64,000 bases of DNA from Eubacterium sp. (GCA_017533915.1 JAFWHX010000015.1:175151-239150), one strand, 5' to 3'; counted from the first letter of the stretch, positions 19,693 through 26,404 are shown. Translations and numbers: made by a program. Notes: a model not told the origin generated them from the letters alone.

Positions 19693-20115
19693 CTAAACGA
19701 CAATAGTCACGTCGTATTTGCTTATTTCAAAAACCTTATAGTCGCGGAAGCCTTCCTCCGCATATATCAAACGGCCATCCTCGCATTTACCCGGCCACAG
19801 CACTCGGAAAGACTTGGTCCTTGCCGCAGAGCACATGATCCGCAAAACGTCCACTTCGTAGTCAGGATTGAACATGACATCAAAATCCTTGATAATAACG
19901 TAATCCGGCAGCGTGCCCAGCACCTGCTGAAAGCACTGCTCCATGCGCATCGTTCTACGATTGGGCTTTATGGCGGACAGCTTCTTTGCCATCTCGACAT
20001 TAATGGGAACAGCCTGCTCCTCCAGCGACTTGTCGGAATGGCAATACAAAACCGGTCGAGCTATACCACTCCGCTCAAGGGCAGGAAGATCCCGTGCCTT
20101 GATAATCACGCCCAT
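19693..20115 (-). CDS. brxF: BREX type 3 protein BrxF with a degenerate P-loop
   Basis: A 140-residue protein at the head of the BREX core genes. It matches what I recall of BrxF in its middle and C-terminal parts: PINVEMAKKL, the Walker B-like VIIKDFDVMFNP, a DVLRIM helix, VLWPG and GRLIYAEEGFRDYK. The expected N-terminal Walker A is not there: no GxxxxGK[ST] occurs, and the corresponding place reads CHSDKS with Lys at residue 29 and no glycines. It therefore probably does not bind ATP in the usual way. An upstream in-frame extension is not available, because the regulator gene ends 22 bases before. Assignment relies on position and the C-terminal motifs. Confidence 0.72.
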   Translation of the reverse strand: MGVIIKARDLPALERSGIARPVLYCHSDKSLEEQAVPINVEMAKKLSAIKPNRRTMRMEQCFQQVLGTLPDYVIIKDFDVMFNPDYEVDVLRIMCSAARTKSFRVLWPGKCEDGRLIYAEEGFRDYKVFEISKYDVTIVV

Positions 20116-20137
20116 TTGTACACCTCGTTTCGCCAGC

Positions 20138-20341
20138 TCAATCGTCTACCATTTCCATGATGTCACTGACATCGCATTGTAAGGCTGTACAGATTTTCTC
20201 TATAATTTCAGTATTAACATTTTCGTTTTTGCCCAGCTTAGTGATAGAAGCCGAACTGATCCCAGCGACTCGCTGTAAATCTTTCTTCTTCATATCCTTA
20301 TCAATTAGGAGCTTCCATAATTTTTTATAGCTGATCGCCAT
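20138..20341 (-). CDS. Small XRE-family regulator of the BREX operon
   Basis: A 67-residue protein that is almost entirely a Cro/C1-type helix-turn-helix: LQRVAGISSASITKLGKNENVNTEIIEKICTAL holds helices two to four. Such short single-domain XRE proteins usually repress their own promoter. It is the first gene after the promoter at 20395-20423 and precedes brxF by 22 bases. A 9-bp inverted repeat flanks that promoter, making autoregulation of BREX the obvious inference. The ribosome site is AGAGAGGT seven bases before the ATG. Confidence 0.85.
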   Translation of the reverse strand: MAISYKKLWKLLIDKDMKKKDLQRVAGISSASITKLGKNENVNTEIIEKICTALQCDVSDIMEMVDD

Positions 20342-20384
20342 GAATTCGACCTCTCTTTCCGGTGTCTGAGCTTCATTTTGAGAC

Positions 20385-20447
20385 CTGATGCTTCAGTATA
20401 ACACAGAAATAGCCAAAATACAAGATTTATTCCTGCGAAAGCATCAG
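20385..20447. repeat. 9-bp inverted repeat flanking the BREX promoter
   Basis: CTGATGCTT at 20385-20393 is the exact reverse complement of AAGCATCAG at 20439-20447. The arms lie on either side of the BREX promoter, one touching the -10 box. The arrangement fits an operator pair for the XRE protein encoded just downstream, possibly with looping. Confidence 0.55.
20395..20423 (-). promoter_or_regulatory. Promoter of the regulator-BREX operon
   Basis: On the minus strand TTGTAT (20418-20423) and TATACT (20395-20400) are separated by exactly 17 bases, about 54 bases before the regulator ATG. Both hexamers are one or two bases from the sigma-A consensus. Confidence 0.75.
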
Positions 20448-20463
20448 AAATCGGAGTTTTCTC

Positions 20464-20492
20464 TTGAATTTCACACTCTCGTCTGTTATAAT
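20464..20492 (+). promoter_or_regulatory. Promoter of the ATPase-GNAT-ASCH cassette
   Basis: TTGAAT (20464-20469) and a perfect TATAAT (20487-20492) are separated by 17 bases. It reads divergently from the BREX promoter and lies about 47 bases before the ATPase start. Confidence 0.8.
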
Positions 20493-20538
20493 ACGATGTT
20501 GTACATACACGACCGAGCTCGAAGGAGGTGTCTTGCCC

Positions 20539-21060
20539 ATGATCTTTATCAGCGGTGTTCACGGAGTAGGCAAATCCTATTTCTGCAATCTGGTCAAGGA
20601 GGCCATTGGCATCGAGTGTTTCTCTGCCAGTTCCCTGATCAAAGAGCGAAAAAAGCATGGCTTCCCGGCTGACAAACGGGTAGCCGATATCGATGAGAAC
20701 CAACTGTACCTGCTGGCCGCAGTCGACGAACTGAGAACCAACCTTGGAGAATTCCTTCTGGATGGGCATTTCTGTCTTTTGAATACCGAAGGCGTGATCA
20801 CACGGATTCCTATTGGTACATTCACCACCCTGAAACCGGAGGCCATCATTCTCCTGACGGAAGACCCGGATGTCATTGCAAAGCGACGTCAAGAACGTGA
20901 TGGCGTGGAACACAAGGCTTCCGACATCAAGGCCTTTCAGGACGAGGAAGTCAAATACGCCAAGGAAGTTGCAGAGCTTCTTCATGTGCCTCTGAAGATT
21001 TCCGAAGGCAGCAACGACATAGAAAACACCGTCGAGTTTATTTGTAGCAGGAGGACCTAA
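20539..21060 (+). CDS. Small P-loop ATPase/kinase-like protein
   Basis: A 173-residue protein beginning directly with a Walker A motif, SGVHGVGKS (residues 5-13), and a layout like adenylate and nucleoside kinases: an early ASSLIKERKK segment, DGHFCLL as a Walker B-like strand, IILLTEDPDVIAKRRQERD as the lid or Arg-rich helix. It could phosphorylate a small molecule or act as an NTP-driven switch. I start it at the ATG at 20539, after AGGAGGT at correct spacing; the longer frame from 20464 overlaps the promoter. It is the first gene of a three-gene cassette, four bases ahead of the GNAT fusion. It is divergent from BREX. The substrate cannot be read from sequence. Confidence 0.75.
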   Translation: MIFISGVHGVGKSYFCNLVKEAIGIECFSASSLIKERKKHGFPADKRVADIDENQLYLLAAVDELRTNLGEFLLDGHFCLLNTEGVITRIPIGTFTTLKPEAIILLTEDPDVIAKRRQERDGVEHKASDIKAFQDEEVKYAKEVAELLHVPLKISEGSNDIENTVEFICSRRT

Positions 21061-21064
21061 ACGA

Positions 21065-22159
21065 ATGGATGGAAAATTTGAACGTAAGAGCTTTGCGGAA
21101 ATCAACCTTGACGATCCCTTCTTTGATTCTCTGAAGCACGACTATGGCGGAGATTCTCCGCAGTCGTTCATCCCTTGGTTCCACAGAAAAGCTTCTGAAG
21201 GAAAAAAGGCACTGGTCTTTGAGGACGCCGATGGCATTGGAGCTCTCATCAATCTGAAGGCTGGGGAAGCTGAAGAAATACCGCTGGATAACGGAACAGT
21301 TCTTCCGTCTGTTCCGAGAATGAAGATTTCTACCATGAAAATAGATGACCGGTATCGTGGTCGTCGTATTGGTGAAGGTGCTCTCGGCCTCACGCTTTGG
21401 ACTTGGCGTGATAGCGGCAGCAATGAAATCTATGTAACTGTATATCCGAAACATGAAACGCTTATTTTCTTGCTGGAGAAATATGGCTTTATTCTGGCCG
21501 GAAAGAAGGAGAATGGTGAGTGCGTATACATAAAAGACCGCAGACACCTTGATTTCAGCGATCCCTGTAAAGCGTTTCCTTTCCTGAGCGACAATATTCA
21601 ACACGCTGGCTGCCTTGCCATCGACATGGAATACCATGATACTATGTTTGCTGCATCCGAACTTGCCAATACTTTACAGGAGCGTGTAGACATTAGTGTT
21701 GCAAATGGGCTAAAAAAGGTTTATATCGGTTCGCCATATAGCCTTAGTTTTAATGTCGGAGAGCCGGTTTTCATATTCAGGAGATATACTGGAAATCAAG
21801 GAAAACCCGGCTTCAAATCCTGTATTACAACCTACTGTATTGCAACACGAATTGAAACAGTAAAAAGCGGCGGACGCGCTCTTATGTCTTTTGATCAGTA
21901 TAGGCGAATCGTTGGCAACAAATCAGTTTATGATGATCAGCAACTCCGCACGAAGTATGACACACTCACAAACTTGACGCTTATCGAGCTGCTCTACTAC
22001 GGTTACTTTGGTGCCGGGAATAATGTTAACTGGTCATGGCTCCAGAACAATAATTGCTGGCCCGGTACTCATCCTATGACTTTGCGTTTCAGTAGAGAGC
22101 AATTCGATAAGATCATGAAAAGAGGCAACGTCGATGTCGAGAATGTTATTATCAATTAA
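21065..22159 (+). CDS. GNAT domain fused to an uncharacterised C-terminal domain
   Basis: A 364-residue two-domain protein. Residues about 10-160 are a GNAT acetyltransferase fold with motif A RYRGRRIGEGALGL and a closing LLEKYGFILAGKK strand. Residues about 180-360 are a second domain with KKVYIGSPYSLSF, VFIFRRYTG, IATRIETVKSGG and a C-terminal helix. The FRRY and CIATR strands resemble a PUA/EVE/ASCH-type barrel, but this is tentative. The end of the gene overlaps the ASCH gene by 26 bases, so the two products are made together. Linkage to an ATPase and an ASCH protein suggests a small effector or modification system, possibly acting on RNA or on modified nucleotides. No close named family is recognised. 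Confidence 0.65.
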   Translation: MDGKFERKSFAEINLDDPFFDSLKHDYGGDSPQSFIPWFHRKASEGKKALVFEDADGIGALINLKAGEAEEIPLDNGTVLPSVPRMKISTMKIDDRYRGRRIGEGALGLTLWTWRDSGSNEIYVTVYPKHETLIFLLEKYGFILAGKKENGECVYIKDRRHLDFSDPCKAFPFLSDNIQHAGCLAIDMEYHDTMFAASELANTLQERVDISVANGLKKVYIGSPYSLSFNVGEPVFIFRRYTGNQGKPGFKSCITTYCIATRIETVKSGGRALMSFDQYRRIVGNKSVYDDQQLRTKYDTLTNLTLIELLYYGYFGAGNNVNWSWLQNNNCWPGTHPMTLRFSREQFDKIMKRGNVDVENVIIN

Positions 22160-22502
22160 GCCGGAATACGTTACTAAAATCGTATCTGGTACTAAAAAAT
22201 ATGAATTCAGAAAGTTTCATTGCCGCGAGGACGTAGACACCATCGTCATCTACGCCACCGCTCCGGTAAAGCAGGTGATAGGTGAGGTATCAATCATCGC
22301 AGTAATTGAAGACGCCGTTGAAGAGGTCTGGAAACAGACGAGGCCGGACGGTGGTATTACGAAAAAGGCCTTCAAGGAGTATTACAAAAACAAGCAGGTA
22401 GCTATTGCCTATCAGCTCGGTGAAGTGAGAACTTACGACGAGCCGATGGCACTTTCCGATGTCGGCCTTTCCTACGTTCCGCAGTCCTTCGCGTACATTT
22501 AA
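22134..22502 (+). CDS. ASCH-domain protein
   Basis: A 122-residue ASCH/PUA-like protein. It opens with MLLSIKPEYVTKIVSGTKKYEFRK, the signature of the fold, in which the K-x-EFR(K/R) strand lines the ligand cleft. VIYATAPVKQVIGEVSI follows as the next strands. Some ASCH proteins bind RNA or hydrolyse modified nucleosides. The start lies inside the preceding gene with an AGAGG ribosome site. It is the third gene of the cassette. It shares the fold, but little sequence, with the ASCH protein at the far end of the BREX operon. Confidence 0.8.
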   Translation: MSRMLLSIKPEYVTKIVSGTKKYEFRKFHCREDVDTIVIYATAPVKQVIGEVSIIAVIEDAVEEVWKQTRPDGGITKKAFKEYYKNKQVAIAYQLGEVRTYDEPMALSDVGLSYVPQSFAYI

Positions 22503-22525
22503 TAATTCGAAGAGCGCAGCACACT

Positions 22526-22554
22526 TGACAGCTGCGCTTTTCTGTGATACACTA
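22526..22554 (+). promoter_or_regulatory. Promoter of the XRE-ImmA/IrrE pair
   Basis: A perfect TTGACA (22526-22531) is followed after 17 bases by TACACT (22549-22554). It lies about 50 bases before the XRE gene. Immediately downstream is the operator-like word GCGAATTAGCG. Confidence 0.8.
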
Positions 22555-22566
22555 CTTCGCAGATAA

Positions 22567-22577
22567 GCGAATTAGCG
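22567..22577. promoter_or_regulatory. Operator-like word GCGAATTAGCG, copy 1
   Basis: GCGAATTAGCG follows the promoter of the XRE gene, with a TTCGC arm (22557-22561) facing its GCGAA. The same 11 bases recur at 23756-23766. Likely target of the XRE regulator; inference from position and recurrence. Confidence 0.5.
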
Positions 22578-22604
22578 CATCCGCATATCAAAGGAGGAAG
22601 AATC

Positions 22605-22997
22605 ATGGCAGGCGAATTTGGAAGATTTATTGATACCACGCGGAAAGGACGCGGTCCCGGAGGAACAGACATCCTTCTGAAGGACATCGCTGCAGCGATG
22701 GGAGTAACGGCAACCTATCTCTCTGACATCGTCAAAGGACGCCGCAATCCACCGGAGATGGAGGCCCTGAAAAAGATCGCCATTATCTTGCAGCTTTCCG
22801 CTGAGGAAAAGGCAGAGATGTTTGACCTCGCTGGACGCGAGCGGAATGAGGCCGCACCTGATCTCCCGGAATATCTTATGTCCGAGAGCATTCCCCATGT
22901 AAGAGCTGCCCTCCGCAGGGCCAGCGACAAAAAGCTCGGTGACGATTTCTGGAAGAAAGTCTTCGAGCAGATTGAGCAGGAAGAAAGTAATGACTAA
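22605..22997 (+). CDS. XRE-family transcriptional regulator
   Basis: A 130-residue protein with an N-terminal Cro/C1 helix-turn-helix (LLKDIAAAMGVTATYLSDIVKGRR, about residues 23-47) and a helical C-terminal part. It overlaps the following ImmA/IrrE gene by eight bases. Such regulator-protease pairs control induction of phages and conjugative elements: the protease cleaves the repressor when activated. This pair is the only obvious lysogeny-type switch in the window, so it probably governs the prophage, the defence cassette, or both. It has its own strong promoter and a GGAGG site. Confidence 0.85.
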   Translation: MAGEFGRFIDTTRKGRGPGGTDILLKDIAAAMGVTATYLSDIVKGRRNPPEMEALKKIAIILQLSAEEKAEMFDLAGRERNEAAPDLPEYLMSESIPHVRAALRRASDKKLGDDFWKKVFEQIEQEESND

Positions 22998-23694
22998 TCT
23001 CAGCATGTACGTGCCCCATATCTGGAAATCAGAACTTGACGCGGAAGCTACCGCATTTCTCAGCAAGTACTATCCGGATGCAATCAAAAAGCCAATGTGT
23101 GTCCCTATCGAGCACATTGCCACGGAGGTCATGCACATTAAAGTGGTGGAACACCATCTCAGCGAAGATCTGAGCATCCTCGGCCAGATGTGCTTCACAG
23201 ACGGCATGGCGGAGATCTATGATCCTGTGAATGATGAATACCGCGAGATCTTCGTTAAAGCCGGGACCATGATCATTGATCCTGACACTTATGCGAAAAG
23301 GAATCTGGGTAGCAAAAGAAATACGATGGCCCATGAAAGCTACCACTGGTTTCGGCATCGCCGGTATCATCTGGCCGCTGCGCAATATGCCGCAGAGGAT
23401 AAGCCCGTCTATCGCTGCCCCACTGTCCCAAAGAGTGAAAACCTACAAACAGAATGGACCGACGAGGATTGGATGGAATGGCAGGCGAACAATGTCGCAC
23501 CCCGCATCCTCATGCCAATTGAGACCGTTGGTGCGGTCTACGAAAAAATGGCCGTCGAGAGTCTGAAGAATGCCTTCGTAGCAAAGGGTCTCCGGCCTCA
23601 GTCAGAATGGATCATCGAACAGACAGCAGGCTTCTACATGGTTTCAAAGCAGGCCGCAGAAATTAGGCTGAAGGAGCTGGGCTATCTCTCCTGA
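22990..23694 (+). CDS. ImmA/IrrE family metallopeptidase
   Basis: A 234-residue zinc peptidase of the ImmA/IrrE type. The metal motif HESYH lies at about residues 115-119 (MAHESYHWF), and WQANNVAPRILMP further on is the typical conserved block after the third ligand region. The C-terminal WIIEQTAGFYMVSKQAAEIRLKELGYL resembles the helix-turn-helix-like tail of the family. It is coupled to the XRE gene by an eight-base overlap and should cleave that regulator. I start it at the ATG at 22990; the upstream ATG at 22939 lies deep inside the regulator gene and has no ribosome site. Confidence 0.88.
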   Translation: MTNLSMYVPHIWKSELDAEATAFLSKYYPDAIKKPMCVPIEHIATEVMHIKVVEHHLSEDLSILGQMCFTDGMAEIYDPVNDEYREIFVKAGTMIIDPDTYAKRNLGSKRNTMAHESYHWFRHRRYHLAAAQYAAEDKPVYRCPTVPKSENLQTEWTDEDWMEWQANNVAPRILMPIETVGAVYEKMAVESLKNAFVAKGLRPQSEWIIEQTAGFYMVSKQAAEIRLKELGYLS

Positions 23695-23755
23695 ATGAGA
23701 TAGCCGCCTTCTTCTCCTATTTTTTTACGATATGACTTCGCTAAAAAGCGGAGCC

Positions 23756-23766
23756 GCGAATTAGCG
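23756..23766. promoter_or_regulatory. Operator-like word GCGAATTAGCG, copy 2
   Basis: The same 11 bases as at 22567-22577, here upstream of the small gene at 23813, with CGCTAA (23739-23744) as an inverted arm to its TTAGCG. Suggests that the XRE protein also controls the first phage genes. Confidence 0.5.
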
Positions 23767-23812
23767 GATTTTATAGGAAGGAGGTGGTGCCTATGAACTA
23801 TTACGAGAGGAG

Positions 23813-23974
23813 GTGGTCGGTATCGAAGAGGTCCGCAACAGCAATGGCAAACGGGTCTGTGACATCAGCGCAGACAAACGCGTCGTTGTGATTTCTCAAA
23901 AAGGCTGCGTCACACGAATCACAGCCAACCCTGACGGGACGCTCTGCATAGAGAATTTCCCGCAGGCAGCGTAA
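23813..23974 (+). CDS. Small conserved-looking phage protein, start uncertain
   Basis: A 53-residue product (GIEEVRNSNGKRVCDISADK and onward) with good coding character, missed by length cut-offs. A strong site AAGGAGGTGGTG precedes an ATG at 23793, but that ATG is in a different frame, which ends after 32 codons. The proposed frame has only GTG at 23813, overlapping AGGAGG. Either GTG is used, or translation begins at 23793 and shifts frame at the AGG-AGG arginine codons. Function unknown. Confidence 0.55.
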   Translation: MVGIEEVRNSNGKRVCDISADKRVVVISQKGCVTRITANPDGTLCIENFPQAA

Positions 23975-24005
23975 CAACAATTCAATAGAGATCCGCCAGA
24001 ACGCG

Positions 24006-24070
24006 AGACGGCAGTGCGGAATTCGGTTCTCCATGTGAGAGCAGGATTCTACCCTGCCGTCTTTCTGTTT
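24006..24070 (+). terminator. Rho-independent terminator with long loop
   Basis: AGACGGCAG (24006-24014) pairs perfectly with CTGCCGTCT (24053-24061), followed by TTCTGTTTTT. The 38-base loop contains a smaller GGTTCTCC/GAGAGC pairing. It separates the small gene at 23813 from the sigma-like gene. Confidence 0.6.
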
Positions 24071-24128
24071 TTGCGGATCGGTCGGCTCTGGCGGTTCTCG
24101 GACTAACGAAAACCAAAGGAGTCGAACA

Positions 24129-24662
24129 ATGAATAATCAAGAAAACAACAATAGCAACAAGCAGTTCTACTATCCCGTCCGAGATGCCAAGGACCCGTAC
24201 AAGGTCAGCCTTGAGCCGATCCCGGAACACGTCTACCACCAGATCATGCCGGACATCTGGAAGATCAGGAAGCGCATGCAGCGGTCCGGCCAGTGTACCT
24301 GTCCGCAGTCGAGGCTCTGGACCTGTGACGCCGACTGCCTGATCTGCCCTTACCACGCAGCAGGCCGGGAGGTCAGCCTTAGTACGCCACTTGACGACGC
24401 GGAAGACCTGACCCTTGAGGACACCATCTCCAACGATGATCCCACGCCGGAATCCATCGCTATGGACCGCGCCTTGCTGGATGCCCTGCATGCAGAGCTC
24501 GAAGCCCTCGATCCGGAGGGCAAGCGCATCTGTGAGCTGCTGAGCAAGCACAGCGAGCGTGAGGCAGCTGACCTGATGGGCCTTTCCCGGTCAGCCTTCA
24601 AACGCCGCTGGGCCAAGGTGAAGTCCGGCCTTGCGGACAAGTTCCAAGACTTCTACGAATAA
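24129..24662 (+). CDS. Sigma-70 region 4-like phage regulator
   Basis: A 177-residue protein with a Cys-rich middle (CTCPQ, CDADCLICPYH, about residues 57-76), likely a metal site. It ends in a helix-turn-helix of the sigma-70 region 4 type: ALDPEGKRICELL, then REAADLMGLSRSAFKRRW. Proteins of this kind precede the replication genes in many Firmicute prophages and probably drive phage transcription. There is no region 2, so it cannot be a complete sigma factor. The ribosome site is AAAGGAG before the ATG. Confidence 0.7.
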   Translation: MNNQENNNSNKQFYYPVRDAKDPYKVSLEPIPEHVYHQIMPDIWKIRKRMQRSGQCTCPQSRLWTCDADCLICPYHAAGREVSLSTPLDDAEDLTLEDTISNDDPTPESIAMDRALLDALHAELEALDPEGKRICELLSKHSEREAADLMGLSRSAFKRRWAKVKSGLADKFQDFYE

Positions 24663-24722
24663 TCGCCATCTGCCTTCCGGCCACCACGGCTGGATGGCTT
24701 TCAAATTTTCTTCAGAAAAAAG

Positions 24723-24800
24723 CGGACCACCCCGGCTGGTTTTGTCCAGTGGCTACTGAGGACAGCGAAACACACCTACCCGTCCTTAGAAAGGAGGAAC
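24723..24800 (+). ncRNA. Repeated leader element, copy A (CGGACCACC-N10-TTGTCCAGT)
   Basis: CGGACCACC (24723-24731), ten bases, TTGTCCAGT (24742-24750). GGAC and GTCC can close a hairpin. CTGAGGAC (about 24756-24763) then pairs over eight positions with GTCCTTAG (about 24782-24789), just before the AAGGAGG site of the gene at 24806. Two further copies are at 29259 and 59904. The DUF2800 gene follows two genes later; a published conserved RNA motif is named after DUF2800, and a relationship is possible but untested. Confidence 0.6.
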
Positions 24801-24805
24801 CGCCG

Positions 24806-25018
24806 ATGTATGAGTCCAGAGCTGATAACAGGCAGGCGACCGACGAGGAATTGATCGCCCTGCTCATGGCAATCAGCGTCACGTCAAAGCGTCTGGCAAG
24901 GAAGCTGGTACGGCTTTCCCAGACAGGTCAATCAAAGGAAGGAGGAATCGACAATGAGCAAACTGAGCGAAATGGATGCCACCATCAAAGAGCTGCGGGA
25001 TATCGCTGCTTCTATTAA
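24806..25018 (+). CDS. Small phage protein, unknown function
   Basis: A 70-residue basic protein. The ATG at 24806 follows AAGGAGG; the upstream ATG at 24749 lies inside the leader element and is rejected. The core ELIALLMAISVTSKRLARKLVRL is a predicted amphipathic helix. The gene overlaps the next one by 65 bases in another frame, as often seen for small phage genes at this position ahead of DUF2800. No function is assigned. Confidence 0.65.
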   Translation: MYESRADNRQATDEELIALLMAISVTSKRLARKLVRLSQTGQSKEGGIDNEQTERNGCHHQRAAGYRCFY

Positions 25019-25283
25019 CGACATCGCCAACTGGCTGACCGGTGCCTTCAGCGCCGACACGGAGCCGGAGGCCGATGCAGCACCCGCACCCGCCGCCAAG
25101 GAGCCTGAGCCGGTTCTCGCCTTTGAAGACGTCCGCGCCATTCTGGCCGACAAGTCCCGCGAGGGCTTCACCACCCAGATCCGGGAGCTGCTCCAGAAGT
25201 ACGGTGCCAGCAAGCTCTCCGAGGTGGACGCCAAGCACTACAAGGCGCTGATCGCGGATGTGGAGGGCCTGAGCAATGGGTAA
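24954..25283 (+). CDS. Phage early protein with helical C-terminal domain
   Basis: A 109-residue acidic protein: an N-terminal helix (MSKLSEMDATIKELRDIAAS), an Ala-Pro-Glu linker (about residues 42-58) and a C-terminal compact domain, AFEDVRAILADKSREGFTTQIRELL, then KYGASKLSEVD. This C-terminal block is common in small phage proteins near recombination genes and resembles helix-hairpin-helix-like or SAP-like folds. It is followed by DUF2800 with an eight-base overlap. A role with single-strand DNA or recombination is inferred from neighbours only. Confidence 0.65.
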   Translation: MSKLSEMDATIKELRDIAASINDIANWLTGAFSADTEPEADAAPAPAAKEPEPVLAFEDVRAILADKSREGFTTQIRELLQKYGASKLSEVDAKHYKALIADVEGLSNG

Positions 25284-26403
25284 TCACGCACTTCTCTCCG
25301 CATCCTCATCTCACCGGTGGCTGAACTGCCCACCCTCGGCACGGCTCTGTGAGGGCTACGACGACAAGGGCAGCAACTTCGCCGCCGAGGGCAGTGATGC
25401 CCACAGCCTCTGTGAGTTTAAGCTCCGGAAGGCGCTGGGCATGGAGGCCAAGGACCCGACCGAGGACCTCACTTGGTATGACGCCGAGATGGAGGAATCC
25501 GCTTCCGGGTATGCCGCCTTCGTGATGGAACTGGTAGCTGAGGCCAAGAAGACCTGCACCGATCCGGTGGTTCTGATCGAGCAGCGCCTTGACTACTCCA
25601 AGTACGTACAGGCCGGTTTCGGCACCGGTGACTGTGTCCTGATCGCTGACGGCACGCTCCACATCGTGGATTTCAAATACGGTCGCGGTGTGCTGGTGGA
25701 GGCCGAGGACAACCCGCAGATGAAGCTCTACGCGCTCGGCGCTCTGGAGATCTTCGACTGCCTGTACGACATCGAGACCGTCAGCATGACGATCTACCAG
25801 CCGCGCCGTGCCAACGTCAGCACCTTCACCCTCTCCCGGCAGGAGCTGCTGGATTGGGCCGAGACGGTACTGGTCCCGACAGCAGAGCTCGCCTTCGCCG
25901 GTGACGGTGAATACCACTGCGGTGAATGGTGCCAGTTCTGCAAGGCCAAGGCCGACTGCCGGGAACGCGCCAGAGTCAACATGGAACTCGCCCAATATGA
26001 ATTCCGGCAGCCGCCGCTCCTGACCGACGAGGAGGTCGAGGTGATTCTGGGCAAGCTGGACAGCCTGATGGATTGGGCTTCCGACATCAAGGACTATGCG
26101 CTGCAGGCCGCCATCAGCGGCAAGCACTGGTCCGGCTACAAGCTGGTCGAGGGACGCGCCAACCGCAGGTACACCGATGAGAATGCCGTGGTCGCCGCCG
26201 TCAAGGCAGCCGGATATGACCCGTATGACGAGCCCAAGCTCCTCGGAGTCACGGCCATGACCACCCTTCTCGGAAGGAAGCAGTTCAACGACATCCTTGG
26301 CGGCCTGATCACCAAGCCGCAAGGCAAACCGACGCTCGTGCCGGAGAGCGATAAACGTCCGGCAATGACAACCATTCTTGACGATTTTAAGGAGGAAAAC
26401 TGA
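25276..26403 (+). CDS. DUF2800 family, PD-(D/E)XK nuclease-like phage protein
   Basis: A 375-residue protein of the DUF2800 family, related in fold to Cas4/RecB-type nucleases. It opens with HALLSASSSHRWLNCPPSARLCEG (the usual HRW-x-CP block). The nuclease-like core includes GTGDCVLIADGTLHIVDFKYGRGV (Asp...D-x-K at about residues 130-137) and a cysteine cluster CGEWCQFCKAKADCRERA (about 215-232), the likely iron-sulfur site. It is probably a recombination exonuclease working with the DUF2815 protein directly downstream. Its start overlaps the preceding gene. Confidence 0.85.
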   Translation: MGNHALLSASSSHRWLNCPPSARLCEGYDDKGSNFAAEGSDAHSLCEFKLRKALGMEAKDPTEDLTWYDAEMEESASGYAAFVMELVAEAKKTCTDPVVLIEQRLDYSKYVQAGFGTGDCVLIADGTLHIVDFKYGRGVLVEAEDNPQMKLYALGALEIFDCLYDIETVSMTIYQPRRANVSTFTLSRQELLDWAETVLVPTAELAFAGDGEYHCGEWCQFCKAKADCRERARVNMELAQYEFRQPPLLTDEEVEVILGKLDSLMDWASDIKDYALQAAISGKHWSGYKLVEGRANRRYTDENAVVAAVKAAGYDPYDEPKLLGVTAMTTLLGRKQFNDILGGLITKPQGKPTLVPESDKRPAMTTILDDFKEEN

Positions 26404-26404
26404 T

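Noticed and set aside
20305-21105. 266-codon minus-strand frame opposite the ATPase gene
   Set aside because: It overlaps both divergent promoters and the P-loop gene; no start site, no motif.
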